Assembly: GCA_024291935.2 (NCBI GenBank)
Contig: JAGTYA010000025.1
Span: 9,259,501-9,323,500, forward strand
DNA length: 64,000 nucleotides
DNA from: Okapia johnstoni
Taxonomy: Eukaryota > Chordata > Mammalia > Artiodactyla > Giraffidae
Direction: 5' to 3'
The position numbers were made by a program, and so were the translations under genes. Below, in pieces: positions 45,101 to 53,404 of this stretch (its first letter is position 1; the number at the start of each line of letters is the position of its first letter). The notes below the pieces were generated by a model. That model was not told the origin of the DNA and did not search any database. It saw only the letters and a program-made list of their open reading frames with translations.

Positions 45101-48100
45101 CTCCCAGCCAGAATAACATAACCCCTCACAGTAGAGGCTGATTTACTTCAGTTCCTATTATCTAACACAGCCAATATTGTCTGACATTTAGCAAAAAAAA
45201 AAAAAAAAAAAAAAAAATTACACAGAATTTCAAAAGATAAGAAAAATACAGTCTGGAAAGATAAAACAAGCATTGGACCCAGACTCAGATGTGACACAAA
45301 TGTTAGAATTAGCAGATAAGGAATTTAAAATAACCCATGATTAGTATTCTAAGGATCTCTGAAGGAAAAAAAAATTGACGACATGCAAGAACAAATGAGA
45401 AATCTACAGAGAGATGAAAATTCTCAGAAAACATAAATTGCTTGAAATCAAAAATACTATAGCAGAAATGATGTACGCCTTGATGGGCTCACTAGACACA
45501 ACCAAGGGAACAGCTGGTGAGCTTGAGGATGGGTCCATAGGAGCTCTCCTATGAAATGTGAAGGGGAAAAGCACGGAAAACACAAATGCAGAATACAAAT
45601 GCAACACACAAAACCCAGAACACAATATCCCAGAATGATGGGACAACTGCAGGAGACAACATACATGTGACTAGACTACCAGGAGAAAGAAGAAGAAATA
45701 CTTAAAGTAATAATAGGTGAGAACTTTCCATAATTAATGACAAAATACCAAACCACAGATCCATGAAGCTCAGAAAACAGCAAGCACAGTAAGTACTCAA
45801 AGACTACTTTTAAGTATATCCTATTTATAAGACCAAAAAAAGATAAGAAGTTTAACTCTTCCTGTCAAAAAGATGGGAAAAAGACTTCTCTCCCACTCTC
45901 CCTTTGGGAGAAAAGCCCACCTCACCTAAAAAGAAAAAAAAAAAATTTAGAGCAGAGTTGTCTTTAGAAACCATGCAAGACAGAAGATGGCAGAGCAAAA
46001 TATTTCAAAAGCTGTTGAAATAAACCACGAAACTAAAATTCTATATTTGACAAATATATCCTTCAAAAGTGAAGGAGGCTCCACCAATGAATGGATAAAT
46101 CAATTATGGCACACACAGAGTGGAGTATTATGTAGCCCTGAAAAAGAATAACATACACGCCATAAATGTGGATAAACGTTATGTCAGACACAAAAGAAGC
46201 CAGACACAAAAAAGGTCACATACTGTGTGACTCCCATTTCCATAAAATATCTAGAACTGACAAATCCATAGAGATAGAATTCAGATAACCACTAGGGACC
46301 AGGCGGGAGGAGGAACAGGGAAAACTGCACAGTGCTAAGGGGAGTGATGGAGTGAAAGAAATGTTTTGGAACTTGTCAGAGGAGGTGGCTGCATCATATT
46401 ATGAATAGTTAAATGCCACTGAACTCTTCACTTTAAAATGCTCAATTTTATGTCATGTATTTCACAAAAGATCATTAAAAAAACAAAACCACCAATATCG
46501 AAAAAGTCAAAGTGAAATAAAGACTTTCTCAGACAAAAACTTGACAAATCCGTCAGCAGCAGATATGCCTTGTGAGAAGCGTCCCAAGGTCCCCTCAGGC
46601 AGAAGGTGAATGGAACAGGTCGGGGACTTGCACTCACATAAAGAACGGGGGAACATCAAAGAAGGGACTGATGACGGTGAAACACATCTGGTTTTCTTCA
46701 TTCTTAATTGATCTTCAAAAAGAAACTTAAAATGAACAACGTGCTGAGTGCCTACAGCATGAGGGAAAGTGAAATGAGTTCCAGCAGTATTACAAAGGGT
46801 GGGAGGCACGGGTTGACGACACTGTGAGAAGGTTCCCCGTGCAGGTGAGACAGAATATTGTCAGTTGAAAATGAGCTTAGATTCGTTTAAAATGTACACT
46901 GTAAACTCTAGGGCAACAACTAAAAACAGCTGTAAAGAAGTACGTGTGATACACTAAGAAAAGAGATACAAGTGGATCAGATAAGTTGCTCAATCAAAAC
47001 TAGAAAAGGCAGAAAAAGCAGCTTGGCGTCACACCAGAAACAGTTACATACACGGTTGATATTAATTCAAATATATTCACAATCCACTTTAAATGTGGAT
47101 GTTCTGTATACACCACCCAAAAGAGACTGCCATCTGGATAACAAAAAGAAGACTCCAACTATACACTGTCTTCAGAAAACCCTCAACCCAGACAGATGAA
47201 AAATGAGAAGTCAAAAGACAGCTAGGGTAACTACCTTAAAGAGAAAGCAGACTTCAGAACAAGGAAAATTTCAGGCCAAAGAAGGGCTTCATATGATACA
47301 ATGGCTCAATTCCCCACAAAGACACAACAATCCTAAATATGCATGCACTGAGTAACGGAGCCAAAAAATACATGAGGCTCAAACGGACAGAACGGCCAAA
47401 AAGAAGCAATCAACCGTTACATCTGGAGTTATCACACCTCTGTGAGATTAAGCCTGCAGAAAATCAGTAAGGATATAGTTGACCTGAGCAGCACCATCAA
47501 TCACCCTGATATAACTGACATTTATAAAATACTCCAGCTAGCAACAGCAGAACATACATTCTTCTGAAGCCTGCATGGAACATTCACTAAGACCACATTC
47601 TGGGATCAGATGGCTGCGGATGGACAAAGGACAGAGAGCAGGCACTGGCAGCTCAAGAACGATGTGCAAGAATAAAGAGCTGATGGAAGAGAGACGTAGG
47701 GAAGGAAGCTGCAGGAGCCCAAGATGCATTCCCCTGGGGAATGTAATGAGGATTCCAAACTTCTAAAAAACATCAACAGCAGAAGTCTTTTCTAGTAACA
47801 GGTGAAACATCCAAAAAAGAGAGATTGAAAAAGCACCATATCATATAAATGTATTTCATAAGCTTAAATTTAAACATTTCCTTCAGTCAAACAATAAGTA
47901 CAATTATGCTCTACTGAAAACAGAAATGTGAATGGAGAGCGTGGAGGAACAGCTCAGGGAAGCCTTAAAATCCACAGGTGGAAAAGAAGCGTCAAGCCAA
48001 GGTCTGCCCCACCGAGAATGAAGGCGGTGTCCACGTGAGCACAGTGGCCTCCAGCACGTCAGGGTTGGTACGTGATGTGTATGGGTGTTTGTCTTTTAAT

Positions 48101-51100
48101 CTACAGCATCACTGACTTGATGCACACGAAACGGGGCAATCTTTAGAAGACAGCAAAGGACAGGGAAGTCCGCGGGGTCGTAGAGAGTCAGACGTGACTG
48201 AACAACAACAAATCACCTTAAAAGCTGGATTAAAAAATGACATTTGAACATAATATTTGCATAATCTTGGAAGTAATAAAGAACATAGTTTGAAAACCAC
48301 TGGCCTAGAAAGACTGCATATGATGAAAACTCATGAAATTTCCTGAGACGCTAGATTTTGTGATTGGACTGCTCCAATGAGGCCTCCCTCTCAGACAAGC
48401 AGGCGTTTCTTCTTACCTCCATCTTCTTCCTCCCACAGTTTCTGCACTAGACTTCTGCATCCCCCAAACACCACAGCTCTCCACCCCAGTCACAAGCCTA
48501 CCTCTCCCTGCACTGGGAGCGTCACTCTTCCCCACGTGGTCCCAAAGCCCTTTTGCAGCCAGTGGGATGACATGTAGCAGTGACACAAATCCACCGTCAG
48601 GGCAGCCCTCTGCTGGTCTGGACAACTAGATATGTTGTTGGTCTTGTGCTGACTGGCACCTTAATTTTTGCTGTCATTATTAAAAACAGTAAAAAGAAAT
48701 CCTAGGATGGGGGAAAAAACAACTTACAGAGGAGTTGGTTGAGAAAACTGATGAAATTTTAGAATTTGGACTACGGATTAGATAATGGCTTGTTTCAATA
48801 TTAAATTTCCTGATTTTGGTCACTATAGTATAATTATGTAGGAGAATGTCATTCTCCAAAGAATATACAACTGAAGTATCCAGGGCAAAGAAGCGTGATG
48901 TCCCTATTTTTATTCTCAAATGATTCAGAAAAAAATATATTATACATACATTCAGAATGTTACAGCAAAAACTGGTGAATCTGTATAAAGGGAATACAAG
49001 ATTCTTATGCATTCTTTTCCTTACGTTTAAACTTGTATGAAAACATTAAAAAATCGTAACACAGATGCTAACGTCTATTGATGTCTACTTCCTATAGGTT
49101 TATAGGCATTATCTCTTAATCTTTTTACAATGCCATAAAATAGGTATTATTACTATCGCCACTTAACAGTTACAGATGTTATAGAAACCTTCCCCAGGGT
49201 CACACAACTGAGTAGAAACAAGATTTAATCCTAAAGTCTGTTCCATTCAGAGCCAAAAGTTCCTAAATGTTGCACAGCTTGCCATCCTTATCGAACAATC
49301 TTTCCCTCACAATCTTATCACAGAGCTGCTATCTGGGTCAGAGCACAGATTACTCATTAAAACATCAGGAAATGAATTCTTTTCCCACAATGGGTTAGAG
49401 ATCCAACACTGAAGTCAGGGCTAGAAAGGAAAACTTCATGGAAGACATCGGCACCAACATCAAGAACTAGAAACCAACTTAAGTTGGTTATGACCATAAC
49501 TCTTCTTTAAAATACCAAACCTTCAAACACACTTCAGTTGAAGCAACGTATATTCAATTTAATCGACAGTTCACAATGAAAAGATTTTCAGCTATACTTC
49601 CTATACTTAAAACTCATGCTAAGGGGTTATTTTCCCTAGAGAAACTGAAAGCACAACACCACAGATCCATTCTACAAGACTTCTGGCTCAAGAATCTAAC
49701 TGCATTCTAGCCAGGACAGTGGTGGAACCATGGGCCAAGCACCAGGGCATGGGAATACCCCACTGGATGAATTGGGATGCCCAAACAGCCCTTAAGAAAA
49801 CAAGGATTCCTCGTACACCAATACAGGGGGCTGTATATGCTCTCTTGAAATATACACTAGCTCCAAGACTAGCTGGAGTCTTCTGGGGGAGTGTTCTATG
49901 TTCTCACCTGCCCTTGGACGGTTATGAAATCACAATGTAACAGCCACAGTTAAATACACAGAGTTAGTCCCTTTTCCAGACCTGGGAGAGTTATGTAGGC
50001 AGGATCCTAATATCTACTAGATTAAACTATAAAGGACTCATTTTCAAGTCACAATCAGCAAGTAAGAACAAAGTGAAAGAAAAAACAACTTAGCTACATG
50101 AAGTTTCTAATTCTGAAGAATAGTAAAACCTCATTAACATTGGACCAATTACTTCTCAATTTCCACTCAGGTATGTGTGTCCTACTTGGTACGAAGTGAA
50201 AAAAATGACAAGCACATGAACTTCTGTATTTACGATTATCATGTAACACAGGCGTGATGAAAATATAATTTGTAACAACTCATTTCACTTTCCTTAATAT
50301 AACTCTTTTACGGTTAGTTTTGAACAATCCATAAAACCACTTTTAAGAATGGGGAAATACTACAGAAACCATCTGTTATTACAGCACACTGCTCACTTTT
50401 ACTTAGCTTAAAGTAAACAAAGTGAAAATGAAATCCTTAACTAATTCACTGGAACACCTGTCTGCCTGGTATTTTCTCAGACTTCTGTTACATAATTAGT
50501 GTTTCTTCTGCCATTCATTTCTGTTCCTGTGCTTTGGCTTGGTCTTCTGCTTCAGCCTTTTGAGGTAACTATGAATCTAATTTGTGTCATCAGTACTTTC
50601 CCCTTCTTCCTGCTTGCTGATCATGATTTCAGTACACGTATCTTCTCTTTGTTCAACGAGCCAGAGGCAGGCTCAGAGCCCTGGAGAAGACTAACCTTCC
50701 CATAAGTGAATATGAAATAGTTAACAAGAACAATACTACTGCTACTGATAGTTATTATAGATAACGAATACACACCGAACATTATCATGTGCCAAGCACC
50801 ATTTTAAGCATCTTACAAGCAATATCCACTGATTCTTCCTAATAACCTTATGAGGTAAACACCACTATTATGCACATTTTCTAAATGAAAAAACTGAGAT
50901 GTTAGAAAAGCTATAAAGTGGAGCACTGGAATCTGACTCCAAGTGGGTCCATACTCTTAACTACTAGTATACCAGGACATACTGCCTCTCAATTCTGAAG
51001 TGCAAAAGTTATAAAACGGTACTTCGTTCCAATAGTCTGAAGTGACACTTTAGACTTTTAGACTAAAAGTAAGTTAGCTTAGCAAAGGTAAACTCTTTCT

Positions 51101-51319
51101 CCTTTTATGTTTTAAAAAATAAATGAGACTGCACTATATTGGATGCCTAAGAAGCACAGCTCCTTACTGAGACCCTCGGGTAGCTTTGTCTTTGGAACGG
51201 AATCACGGAGGGCAGGTGGCTGGGCCCCAGAGGGACTGGTGCGGTACCTGAATGCGCTGAGGTGAGGCTACCGCAGAATCAGTGGAGATTATCTGGATGC
51301 GCGGGGAGGGGCTGGTCAT
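18012..51319 (-). CDS. NR2C2: NR2C2 (testicular receptor 4, TR4), orphan nuclear receptor, complete CDS in 13 coding exons
   Basis: A nuclear transcription factor that binds AGGTCA direct repeats as a homodimer or with NR2C1. All coding exons are present with GT-AG borders: 51319-51248, 37965-37765, 32114-32012, 30048-29869, 29101-28954, 28270-28177, 25367-25234, 24316-24139, 23241-23120, 22504-22365, 21188-21051, 19700-19595, 18186-18012. They total 1,791 nt (596 residues plus stop), the usual family length. The N-terminal activation region is residues 1-116. The DNA-binding domain has zinc ligands Cys117/120/134/137 and Cys153/159/169/172, with P-box CEGCK. The hinge runs to about 340. The ligand-binding domain follows ([40 protein letters not shown]) and the protein ends in [11 protein letters not shown]. 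The start ATG follows an in-frame open leader. No stop or frameshift is seen. The promoter and 5' exon lie beyond 64,000. Confidence 0.97.
19595..19700 (-). CDS. NR2C2: NR2C2 exon 12 (ligand-binding domain)
   Basis: 106 nt coding [20 protein letters not shown] through KTYSEDTY. Acceptor CCTTCAG, donor GTGAGG. Confidence 0.96.
20555..20665 (-). mobile_element. CHR-type tRNA-derived SINE
   Basis: TTGGCCACACAGCATGTAGG, AGCTTAGTTCCCCAACCGGG, GCGCTGGAAGC and CCACTGGCCAGCCAGGGGAG give a clear reverse CHR copy, here in the sense direction of NR2C2. Confidence 0.85.
21051..21188 (-). CDS. NR2C2: NR2C2 exon 11 (ligand-binding domain)
   Basis: 138 nt coding [20 protein letters not shown] through [14 protein letters not shown]. 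Acceptor TTTCTAG, donor GTAAGA. Confidence 0.96.
22365..22504 (-). CDS. NR2C2: NR2C2 exon 10 (ligand-binding domain)
   Basis: 140 nt coding [20 protein letters not shown] through [13 protein letters not shown]. Acceptor CCCCAG, donor GTAGGG. Confidence 0.96.
23120..23241 (-). CDS. NR2C2: NR2C2 exon 9 (ligand-binding domain)
   Basis: 122 nt coding [20 protein letters not shown] through [13 protein letters not shown], part of the nuclear-receptor LBD signature. Acceptor CTGCAG, donor GTGAGT. Confidence 0.96.
24139..24316 (-). CDS. NR2C2: NR2C2 exon 8
   Basis: 178 nt coding [20 protein letters not shown] through [11 protein letters not shown]. It includes a glycine-rich patch (GSGGGG). Acceptor CTCGCAG, donor GTGAGG. 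Confidence 0.95.
24490..24655 (-). mobile_element. MIR SINE fragment
   Basis: Order of weak cues: CTCAGAGATGTGAAAGC, CCAAGACCACCAGGAGTTAA, TGGTAGAACTGGAATTCG, CTCACATTCTGCCC, as in a decayed mammalian-wide MIR in reverse. Confidence 0.5.
25234..25367 (-). CDS. NR2C2: NR2C2 exon 7
   Basis: 134 nt coding [20 protein letters not shown] through QSASEIT. Acceptor TTAACAG, donor GTATGA (weaker than the others). Confidence 0.95.
25400..25424. repeat. (CA)n microsatellite
   Basis: ACACACACATACACACACAC-type tract in the intron just upstream (in transcript sense) of NR2C2 exon 7. Confidence 0.85.
25470..26545 (+). mobile_element. L1-like 3' remnant(s)
   Basis: AT-rich text with L1 3' phrases (CTACAGCTCAATAATAGAAA; AAATAAGCTAGTTAAAAATG; TTCACAGCAGCATTATTCCT; GCTGCCGAATGGATAAACCA; GATGAACCTTGAAAACATTA). 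No coding frame survives. It lies in the 2.8 kb NR2C2 intron 25368-28176. Confidence 0.65.
26545..28176 (-). other. NR2C2 intron stretch, no named element
   Basis: Remainder of the intron before exon 6. From about 27,000 it is GC-rich with many CpG, which produces long but unconvincing open frames on both strands. No repeat was recognised. Confidence 0.6.
28177..28270 (-). CDS. NR2C2: NR2C2 exon 6 (hinge)
   Basis: 94 nt coding [20 protein letters not shown] through VLLAADCK. Acceptor TTAACTAG, donor GTGAGG. It ends on a codon boundary. Confidence 0.95.
28954..29101 (-). CDS. NR2C2: NR2C2 exon 5 (hinge)
   Basis: 148 nt coding [20 protein letters not shown] through [12 protein letters not shown]. 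Acceptor CATTTAAG, donor GTCAGT. Confidence 0.95.
29869..30048 (-). CDS. NR2C2: NR2C2 exon 4 (main DNA-binding exon)
   Basis: 180 nt coding [20 protein letters not shown] through [17 protein letters not shown]. It holds the P-box, zinc ligands Cys134, 137, 153, 159, 169 and 172, and the start of the C-terminal extension. Confidence 0.97.
31680..31778 (-). mobile_element. CHR-type tRNA-derived SINE
   Basis: TTTGGCCAAGGTATGTGGCA, TCTTAGTTCTCTAACCAGAG, ATCAAACCC and CACTGGACCATAAGGGAAGT mark a reverse CHR copy. Confidence 0.8.
32012..32114 (-). CDS. NR2C2: NR2C2 exon 3 (first half of zinc finger 1)
   Basis: Begins [20 protein letters not shown] and ends [11 protein letters not shown], supplying zinc ligands Cys117 and Cys120. 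Acceptor TTATCCTTAG, donor GTGAGT. A BovB LINE starts about 25 bp upstream of the acceptor. Confidence 0.95.
32140..33740 (+). mobile_element. BovB LINE, 5'-truncated, antisense in NR2C2 intron
   Basis: Starts in the region just before reverse transcriptase (AGAAGAATTGTACAGAAAAG), then [56 protein letters not shown], motif [12 protein letters not shown], and a YADD box near 32,955. It ends with the usual tail (TCCATGGGGTTGCAGAGTCG). RT is split over two frames in the opening part and broken by frameshifts and stops later, so it cannot be autonomous. It starts about 25 bp from the acceptor of NR2C2 exon 3. Confidence 0.93.
34320..36415 (+). mobile_element. BovB LINE with 5' region and endonuclease but internal deletion
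   Basis: Retains sequence upstream of RT: a 5' region to about 34,700, then endonuclease text ([30 protein letters not shown]) to about 35,460. There it jumps directly to the RT palm C-terminal part (TDWF near 35,485, then the YADD region near 35,637) and runs to the 3' tail at about 36,410. The core of RT is therefore missing. Stops and frameshifts occur throughout. Confidence 0.9.
36740..37225 (+). mobile_element. L1-like 3' remnant
   Basis: CAACAGATGAATGGATAACC, GAGTGGAGTATCATTCAGC, GATGAACCTTGAGGATACTG and GTGGCCAGGGGCTGGGGGAG are the standard 3' L1 phrases. It ends in a T-rich run at about 37,218. Confidence 0.6.
37225..37764 (-). other. NR2C2 intron stretch, nothing named
   Basis: GC-rich intron sequence between the L1 remnant and exon 2. 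It contains only short unconvincing frames. Confidence 0.6.
37765..37965 (-). CDS. NR2C2: NR2C2 exon 2 of the CDS (activation region)
   Basis: 201 nt, residues 25-91, with phase 0 at both ends. It reads [20 protein letters not shown] through [12 protein letters not shown]. Acceptor TTGTAG, donor GTAAG. It is rich in Gln, Ser and Thr, as usual for this part. Confidence 0.95.
38695..38815 (-). mobile_element. CHR-type tRNA-derived SINE
   Basis: TCTGGCCATGCTGCCTGGTA, GTGGGATCTTAGTTCCCTGA, CAGGGATGGAACCCAGGCGC and CACTGGATGAGCAGGGAATG mark a reverse CHR copy. Confidence 0.85.
38816..40330. other. GC-rich intron stretch without recognised gene
   Basis: Part of the 13.3 kb NR2C2 intron 37966-51247. 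Long frames on both strands (up to about 280 codons at 39,571-38,729, -) share the same GC-rich bases and show no known fold or motif. I treat them as chance. Confidence 0.6.
40330..40680 (+). mobile_element. MaLR-type LTR (MLT1/MST-like), decayed
   Basis: Cues in order: GAATCATGTCCCCTCAAAAA, CCTAATCCCCAAGACTCACA, GTGATGACAGAGGCAGAGGC, CCAGAATTGTGAGAGGAACA, TTCTGTTGTTTTAAGCAACT, GTAGCAGCCCCAGGAAACAA. This is the classic 3' part of mammalian ERVL-MaLR LTRs. It is non-coding and ancient. Confidence 0.7.
40895..40990 (+). mobile_element. Bov-tA SINE head fragment
   Basis: TGCTTCCCTGCTGGCTCAGC followed by GGGAGACCTGGGCTCTACCC and GGGTTGGGAAGATGC, the tRNA-derived first part only. Confidence 0.65.
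41203..41425 (+). mobile_element. Bov-tA SINE
   Basis: Complete forward copy: GGCTTCCCTGGTGGCTCAGG, GGGCTCAATCCCTGGATTGG, GGCAACCCACTCGAGTATTC, ATAGTCCATGGAGTCACCAA, GAGTCAGACACAAATGACC, then a CACACA tract. Confidence 0.9.
41909..42383 (-). mobile_element. BovB/ART2A 3'-end copy with target-site duplication
   Basis: The - strand carries the last 450 bp of BovB (tail from the RT C-terminal part at about 42,375 to the end at about 41,925). The 8-bp direct repeat ACTAGGCT at 41909-41916 and 42376-42383 is the likely target-site duplication. It is opposite in orientation to the BovB copies at 32-36 kb and at 44.2-44.9 kb. Confidence 0.9.
42384..44130. other. NR2C2 intron stretch resembling an old interspersed repeat
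   Basis: Phrases such as GGAAGGCCTCTGTGATGAGG, TGACATGTCAAAGAAGATTC and AGTATGAGATGCCCAAGAGA resemble a widespread ancient mammalian repeat whose name I cannot fix. The stretch at 42,880-43,230 is AT-rich and blank. There are no convincing frames. Confidence 0.35.
44205..44915 (+). mobile_element. BovB 3' fragment split by a nested SINE
   Basis: GTATTAAAAAGCAGACACAT to AAGGAAGGCTG (44,327) is BovB RT C-terminal text. It resumes after the SINE at about 44,535 with AATTGATGCTTTTGAGCTAT and continues to the tail near 44,910. The SINE is therefore younger than this BovB copy. Confidence 0.9.
44330..44535 (-). mobile_element. Bov-tA SINE nested in BovB
   Basis: Reverse copy: TTCAGTCGCTAAGTTGTGTC, CTCCAGGCAAGAATACTGGG, CAGGGGATCTTCTCAACCCA, TGCAGGCAGATTCTTTACTG. 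It interrupts an otherwise collinear BovB. Confidence 0.88.
45080..47950 (+). mobile_element. Old L1 (L1M-type) remnant, 5' region to endonuclease text
   Basis: An A-rich tract at about 45,195-45,218 is followed by ORF1-type text (GAACAAATGAGAAATCTACA), the upstream phrase AAATATATCCTTCAAAAGTG near 46,050 and GAAATAAAGACTTTCTCAGA near 46,515. Endonuclease-type text follows near 47,300-47,560 (ACAATCCTAAATATGCATGC). A piece at 46,080-46,500 looks like an inserted L1 3' end (GAGTGGAGTATTATGTAGCC). No frame is intact. Confidence 0.6.
48095..48210 (+). mobile_element. BovB/ART2A tail fragment
   Basis: ACAGCATCACTGACTTGATG through GACAGGGAAGTCCGCGGGGT and GAGTCAGACGTGACTGAACA, the last part of a BovB-type tail. 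Confidence 0.75.
48211..49070. other. NR2C2 intron stretch, nothing named
   Basis: AT-rich intron sequence with a pyrimidine-rich block at about 48,380-48,560. No gene or named repeat was recognised. Confidence 0.55.
49075..49255 (-). mobile_element. MIR SINE
   Basis: Reverse MIR cues in order: AATAGGTATTATTACTATCG, CCAGGGTCACACAACTGAG, TTAATCCTAAAGTCTGTTCC. Confidence 0.6.
49256..50775. other. NR2C2 intron stretch, nothing named
   Basis: AT-rich intron. A 73-codon + frame at 49,719-49,940 matches no family I know and has no supporting context. Confidence 0.55.
50778..50995 (-). mobile_element. MIR SINE
   Basis: Reverse MIR: ATCATGTGCCAAGCACCATT, CCTTATGAGGTAAACACCAC, AAAAACTGAGATGTTAGAAA, GGAGCACTGGAATCTGACTC. 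Confidence 0.75.
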
Positions 51320-51358
51320 CCCTGGAGATTCCGGCCGAGAAGTCTGTGTACGTGGTAC
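51248..51358 (-). CDS. NR2C2: NR2C2 first coding exon (ATG at 51319)
   Basis: The acceptor CGCCCACAG precedes base 51358 and the donor GTACC follows 51248. The ATG at 51319-51317 begins [20 protein letters not shown]. The 39 bases before it (51358-51320) are 13 codons, in frame and without a stop, so a longer N-terminus from an upstream exon is possible. Confidence 0.93.
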
Positions 51359-51960
51359 CTGTGGGCGAGAAGCGGGCTGGATCACAAAGGGGCTCAGAAA
51401 GATGCCCAGTGGGGGTCTGAGGACCATGCCTCTTGGTTTCACTGTGGCTTTGAGTGACAAAATGTGTAGTTTAGGATGACAAAGGAATCAATGAGACATT
51501 TCTACAGAGTGATCCTGAAAAACAGCTAAAATAGCTGTTTCTAATGTTGAAAATGCAAGAAAAAAATGAAAGGAATTTTCAGGTCTGCTCTGTACAGCAT
51601 CAATAAAATACAAAGCTACCAACATAACTTCTTAGAAATCATCTTTGAACTTTTTTTCCCCCTCCAAAGCCAGCTATAAAGCACTCCTGTGAGATGACAG
51701 TTTTCAGAAGAAAGGCTCTCGCAATACTGCTGAGGATGGCAAACAGAACCAGAATTACACTGTAAACTACCAGGATTATTAGTACTTGTGAAAGAGTCTG
51801 GCAACCTCCCACCCCCACTGGGGTGAAACTGGAAAAAGTTCATCAAGAACACAAGGTCAATACCCATCAAAGTTAAGGTTCAAGGTTCCGAACGGTCGCT
51901 TGGACACCTGAAGTGATCAGGTATTATTTTTCTTTGAATAAAAGTATATTATGAACCAAT
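51359..51960 (-). other. NR2C2 intron upstream of the first coding exon
   Basis: Single-copy-looking intron immediately 5' of the ATG exon. No promoter, CpG island or further exon could be recognised. Confidence 0.55.
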
Positions 51961-51964
51961 ATTT

Positions 51965-53400
51965 TTCAAACTTAAAAAAAAGAAGAATAGGAGGAAGAGG
52001 AAGAAGAAAACACTTCTCAATTCATTCCATGAGGCCAGTACTACCTAATACCAAAACCAGACAGACTATCACAAGAGAACTACAGACCCAAACCAATATT
52101 CCCTATGAATAAAGATGCAATAATCTGCAACAAAATCCAAACAAAATGAATCCAGAAGCATAAAGAATCATACACTATGACTAAGTGGGATTTATCCCAG
52201 GAATACAAGGTTGCTTCAACATATGAATAAAACAATATAATATACCTTAGAAGGGGACAAAAGTCAAATGATCATCTCAATGGACAGAAAAAGCATTTTT
52301 TGACAAAATTCAACACTCTTTCATGATTACAAAAATAAAAAAACCCACTCAACAAACTAAGAAGTACTGATATGTCAACCTGTTAACAAGTATTTATAAA
52401 ATATAGCTAACATAATACTTAATGATGTAAGAGTGAAACCCTTCTCCCAATGATCAGACACAAGGCAAAGAAGTCCACTGTCATCATGTCCACTTGGCAT
52501 TGTACTGCAAGTTCTAGACAAAGCAATTAGAAAAGAAAAAGAAATAAAAGCAGCAAGATCTAGAAAGAAGGAAAACGATCTCTATTAGCAGATAATATGA
52601 TTCTTTATATAGAAAACCCAGAAGACTCCACAGAAAAACTATTAGGTCTAATAAATGAGTTTCAAGGTTGCAGAATACAAAATCAACATATGAAAATCAG
52701 TTATTTTTCTATACATTAGCAAAGAGCACTCAGAAAATTAAAGAAACAACCCCACTAACTATAACATCAAACACAAGAAAATACTTAGGAATAAGTTTAA
52801 CAAACGAAATAGAGCATTTGTATACTGAAAACTACAAAACATTGTTGAAAGAAATTAACGAAGATGTAAATAAACATAAAGACATCTGTGTTCATGGATC
52901 AGAAGACGTAATACTGTTAAGATGTCAATACTACCCAAATTGATCAACAGATTCAATATAGTTGCTATTCAAATTCTAGCTGCCTGTATTGCATAAATTG
53001 ATAAATTCATCCTAAAATTCATGAAAATGCAAGGGAACCAGAAAAGCCAAAACAATCTTGAAAAAGAATGAAGTTGGAGGACTCAACTTCCTGGTGTCAA
53101 AACTTATGTGTCTCTTGTGTCTCCTGCATTGGCAGGCGAGCTCTCTGCCGCCTGGGAGGCCCCTATTAGAAAGCAATGGTAATCAGAACAGCGGGGCAAT
53201 GGCATAAAAACAGACTTATAGACCCAACAAAACAGAACAAAGAGCGTAGAAACTAACCTTTCCATCAGTGGTCAGATGATTTTTGACTAAAGTGCCATGA
53301 TAACTCAATAGGGAAAGAATAGCATTTTCAACAAATGGTGATGGAAAAACCGGACACAACATAGAAGAATGAAATTGGACACCTCACTCCTATTATATAG
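51965..53400 (+). mobile_element. L1 ORF2 remnant (reverse transcriptase to C-terminal part)
   Basis: Frames shift repeatedly, but L1 RT order is clear: GGATTTATCCCAGGAATACA, then about 52,580-52,620 the element equivalent to the FADD region (GATAATATGATTCTTTATAT), then MQNTKSTYENQLFFYTLAKS-type text and the downstream GTAATCAGAACAGCGGGGCA. A head-only Bov-tA piece (53,105-53,162) interrupts it. Confidence 0.8.
53105..53162 (-). mobile_element. Bov-tA SINE head fragment in L1
   Basis: GTCTCCTGCATTGGCAGGCG and GCCGCCTGGGAGGCCCC are the tRNA-derived head only, lying where L1 ORF2 text is otherwise continuous. Confidence 0.7.
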
Positions 53401-53404
53401 AAAA

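Noticed and set aside
49719..49940. 73-codon + frame with a protein-like look
   Set aside because: No family recognised, no splice context or regulatory signals; kept only as a note.
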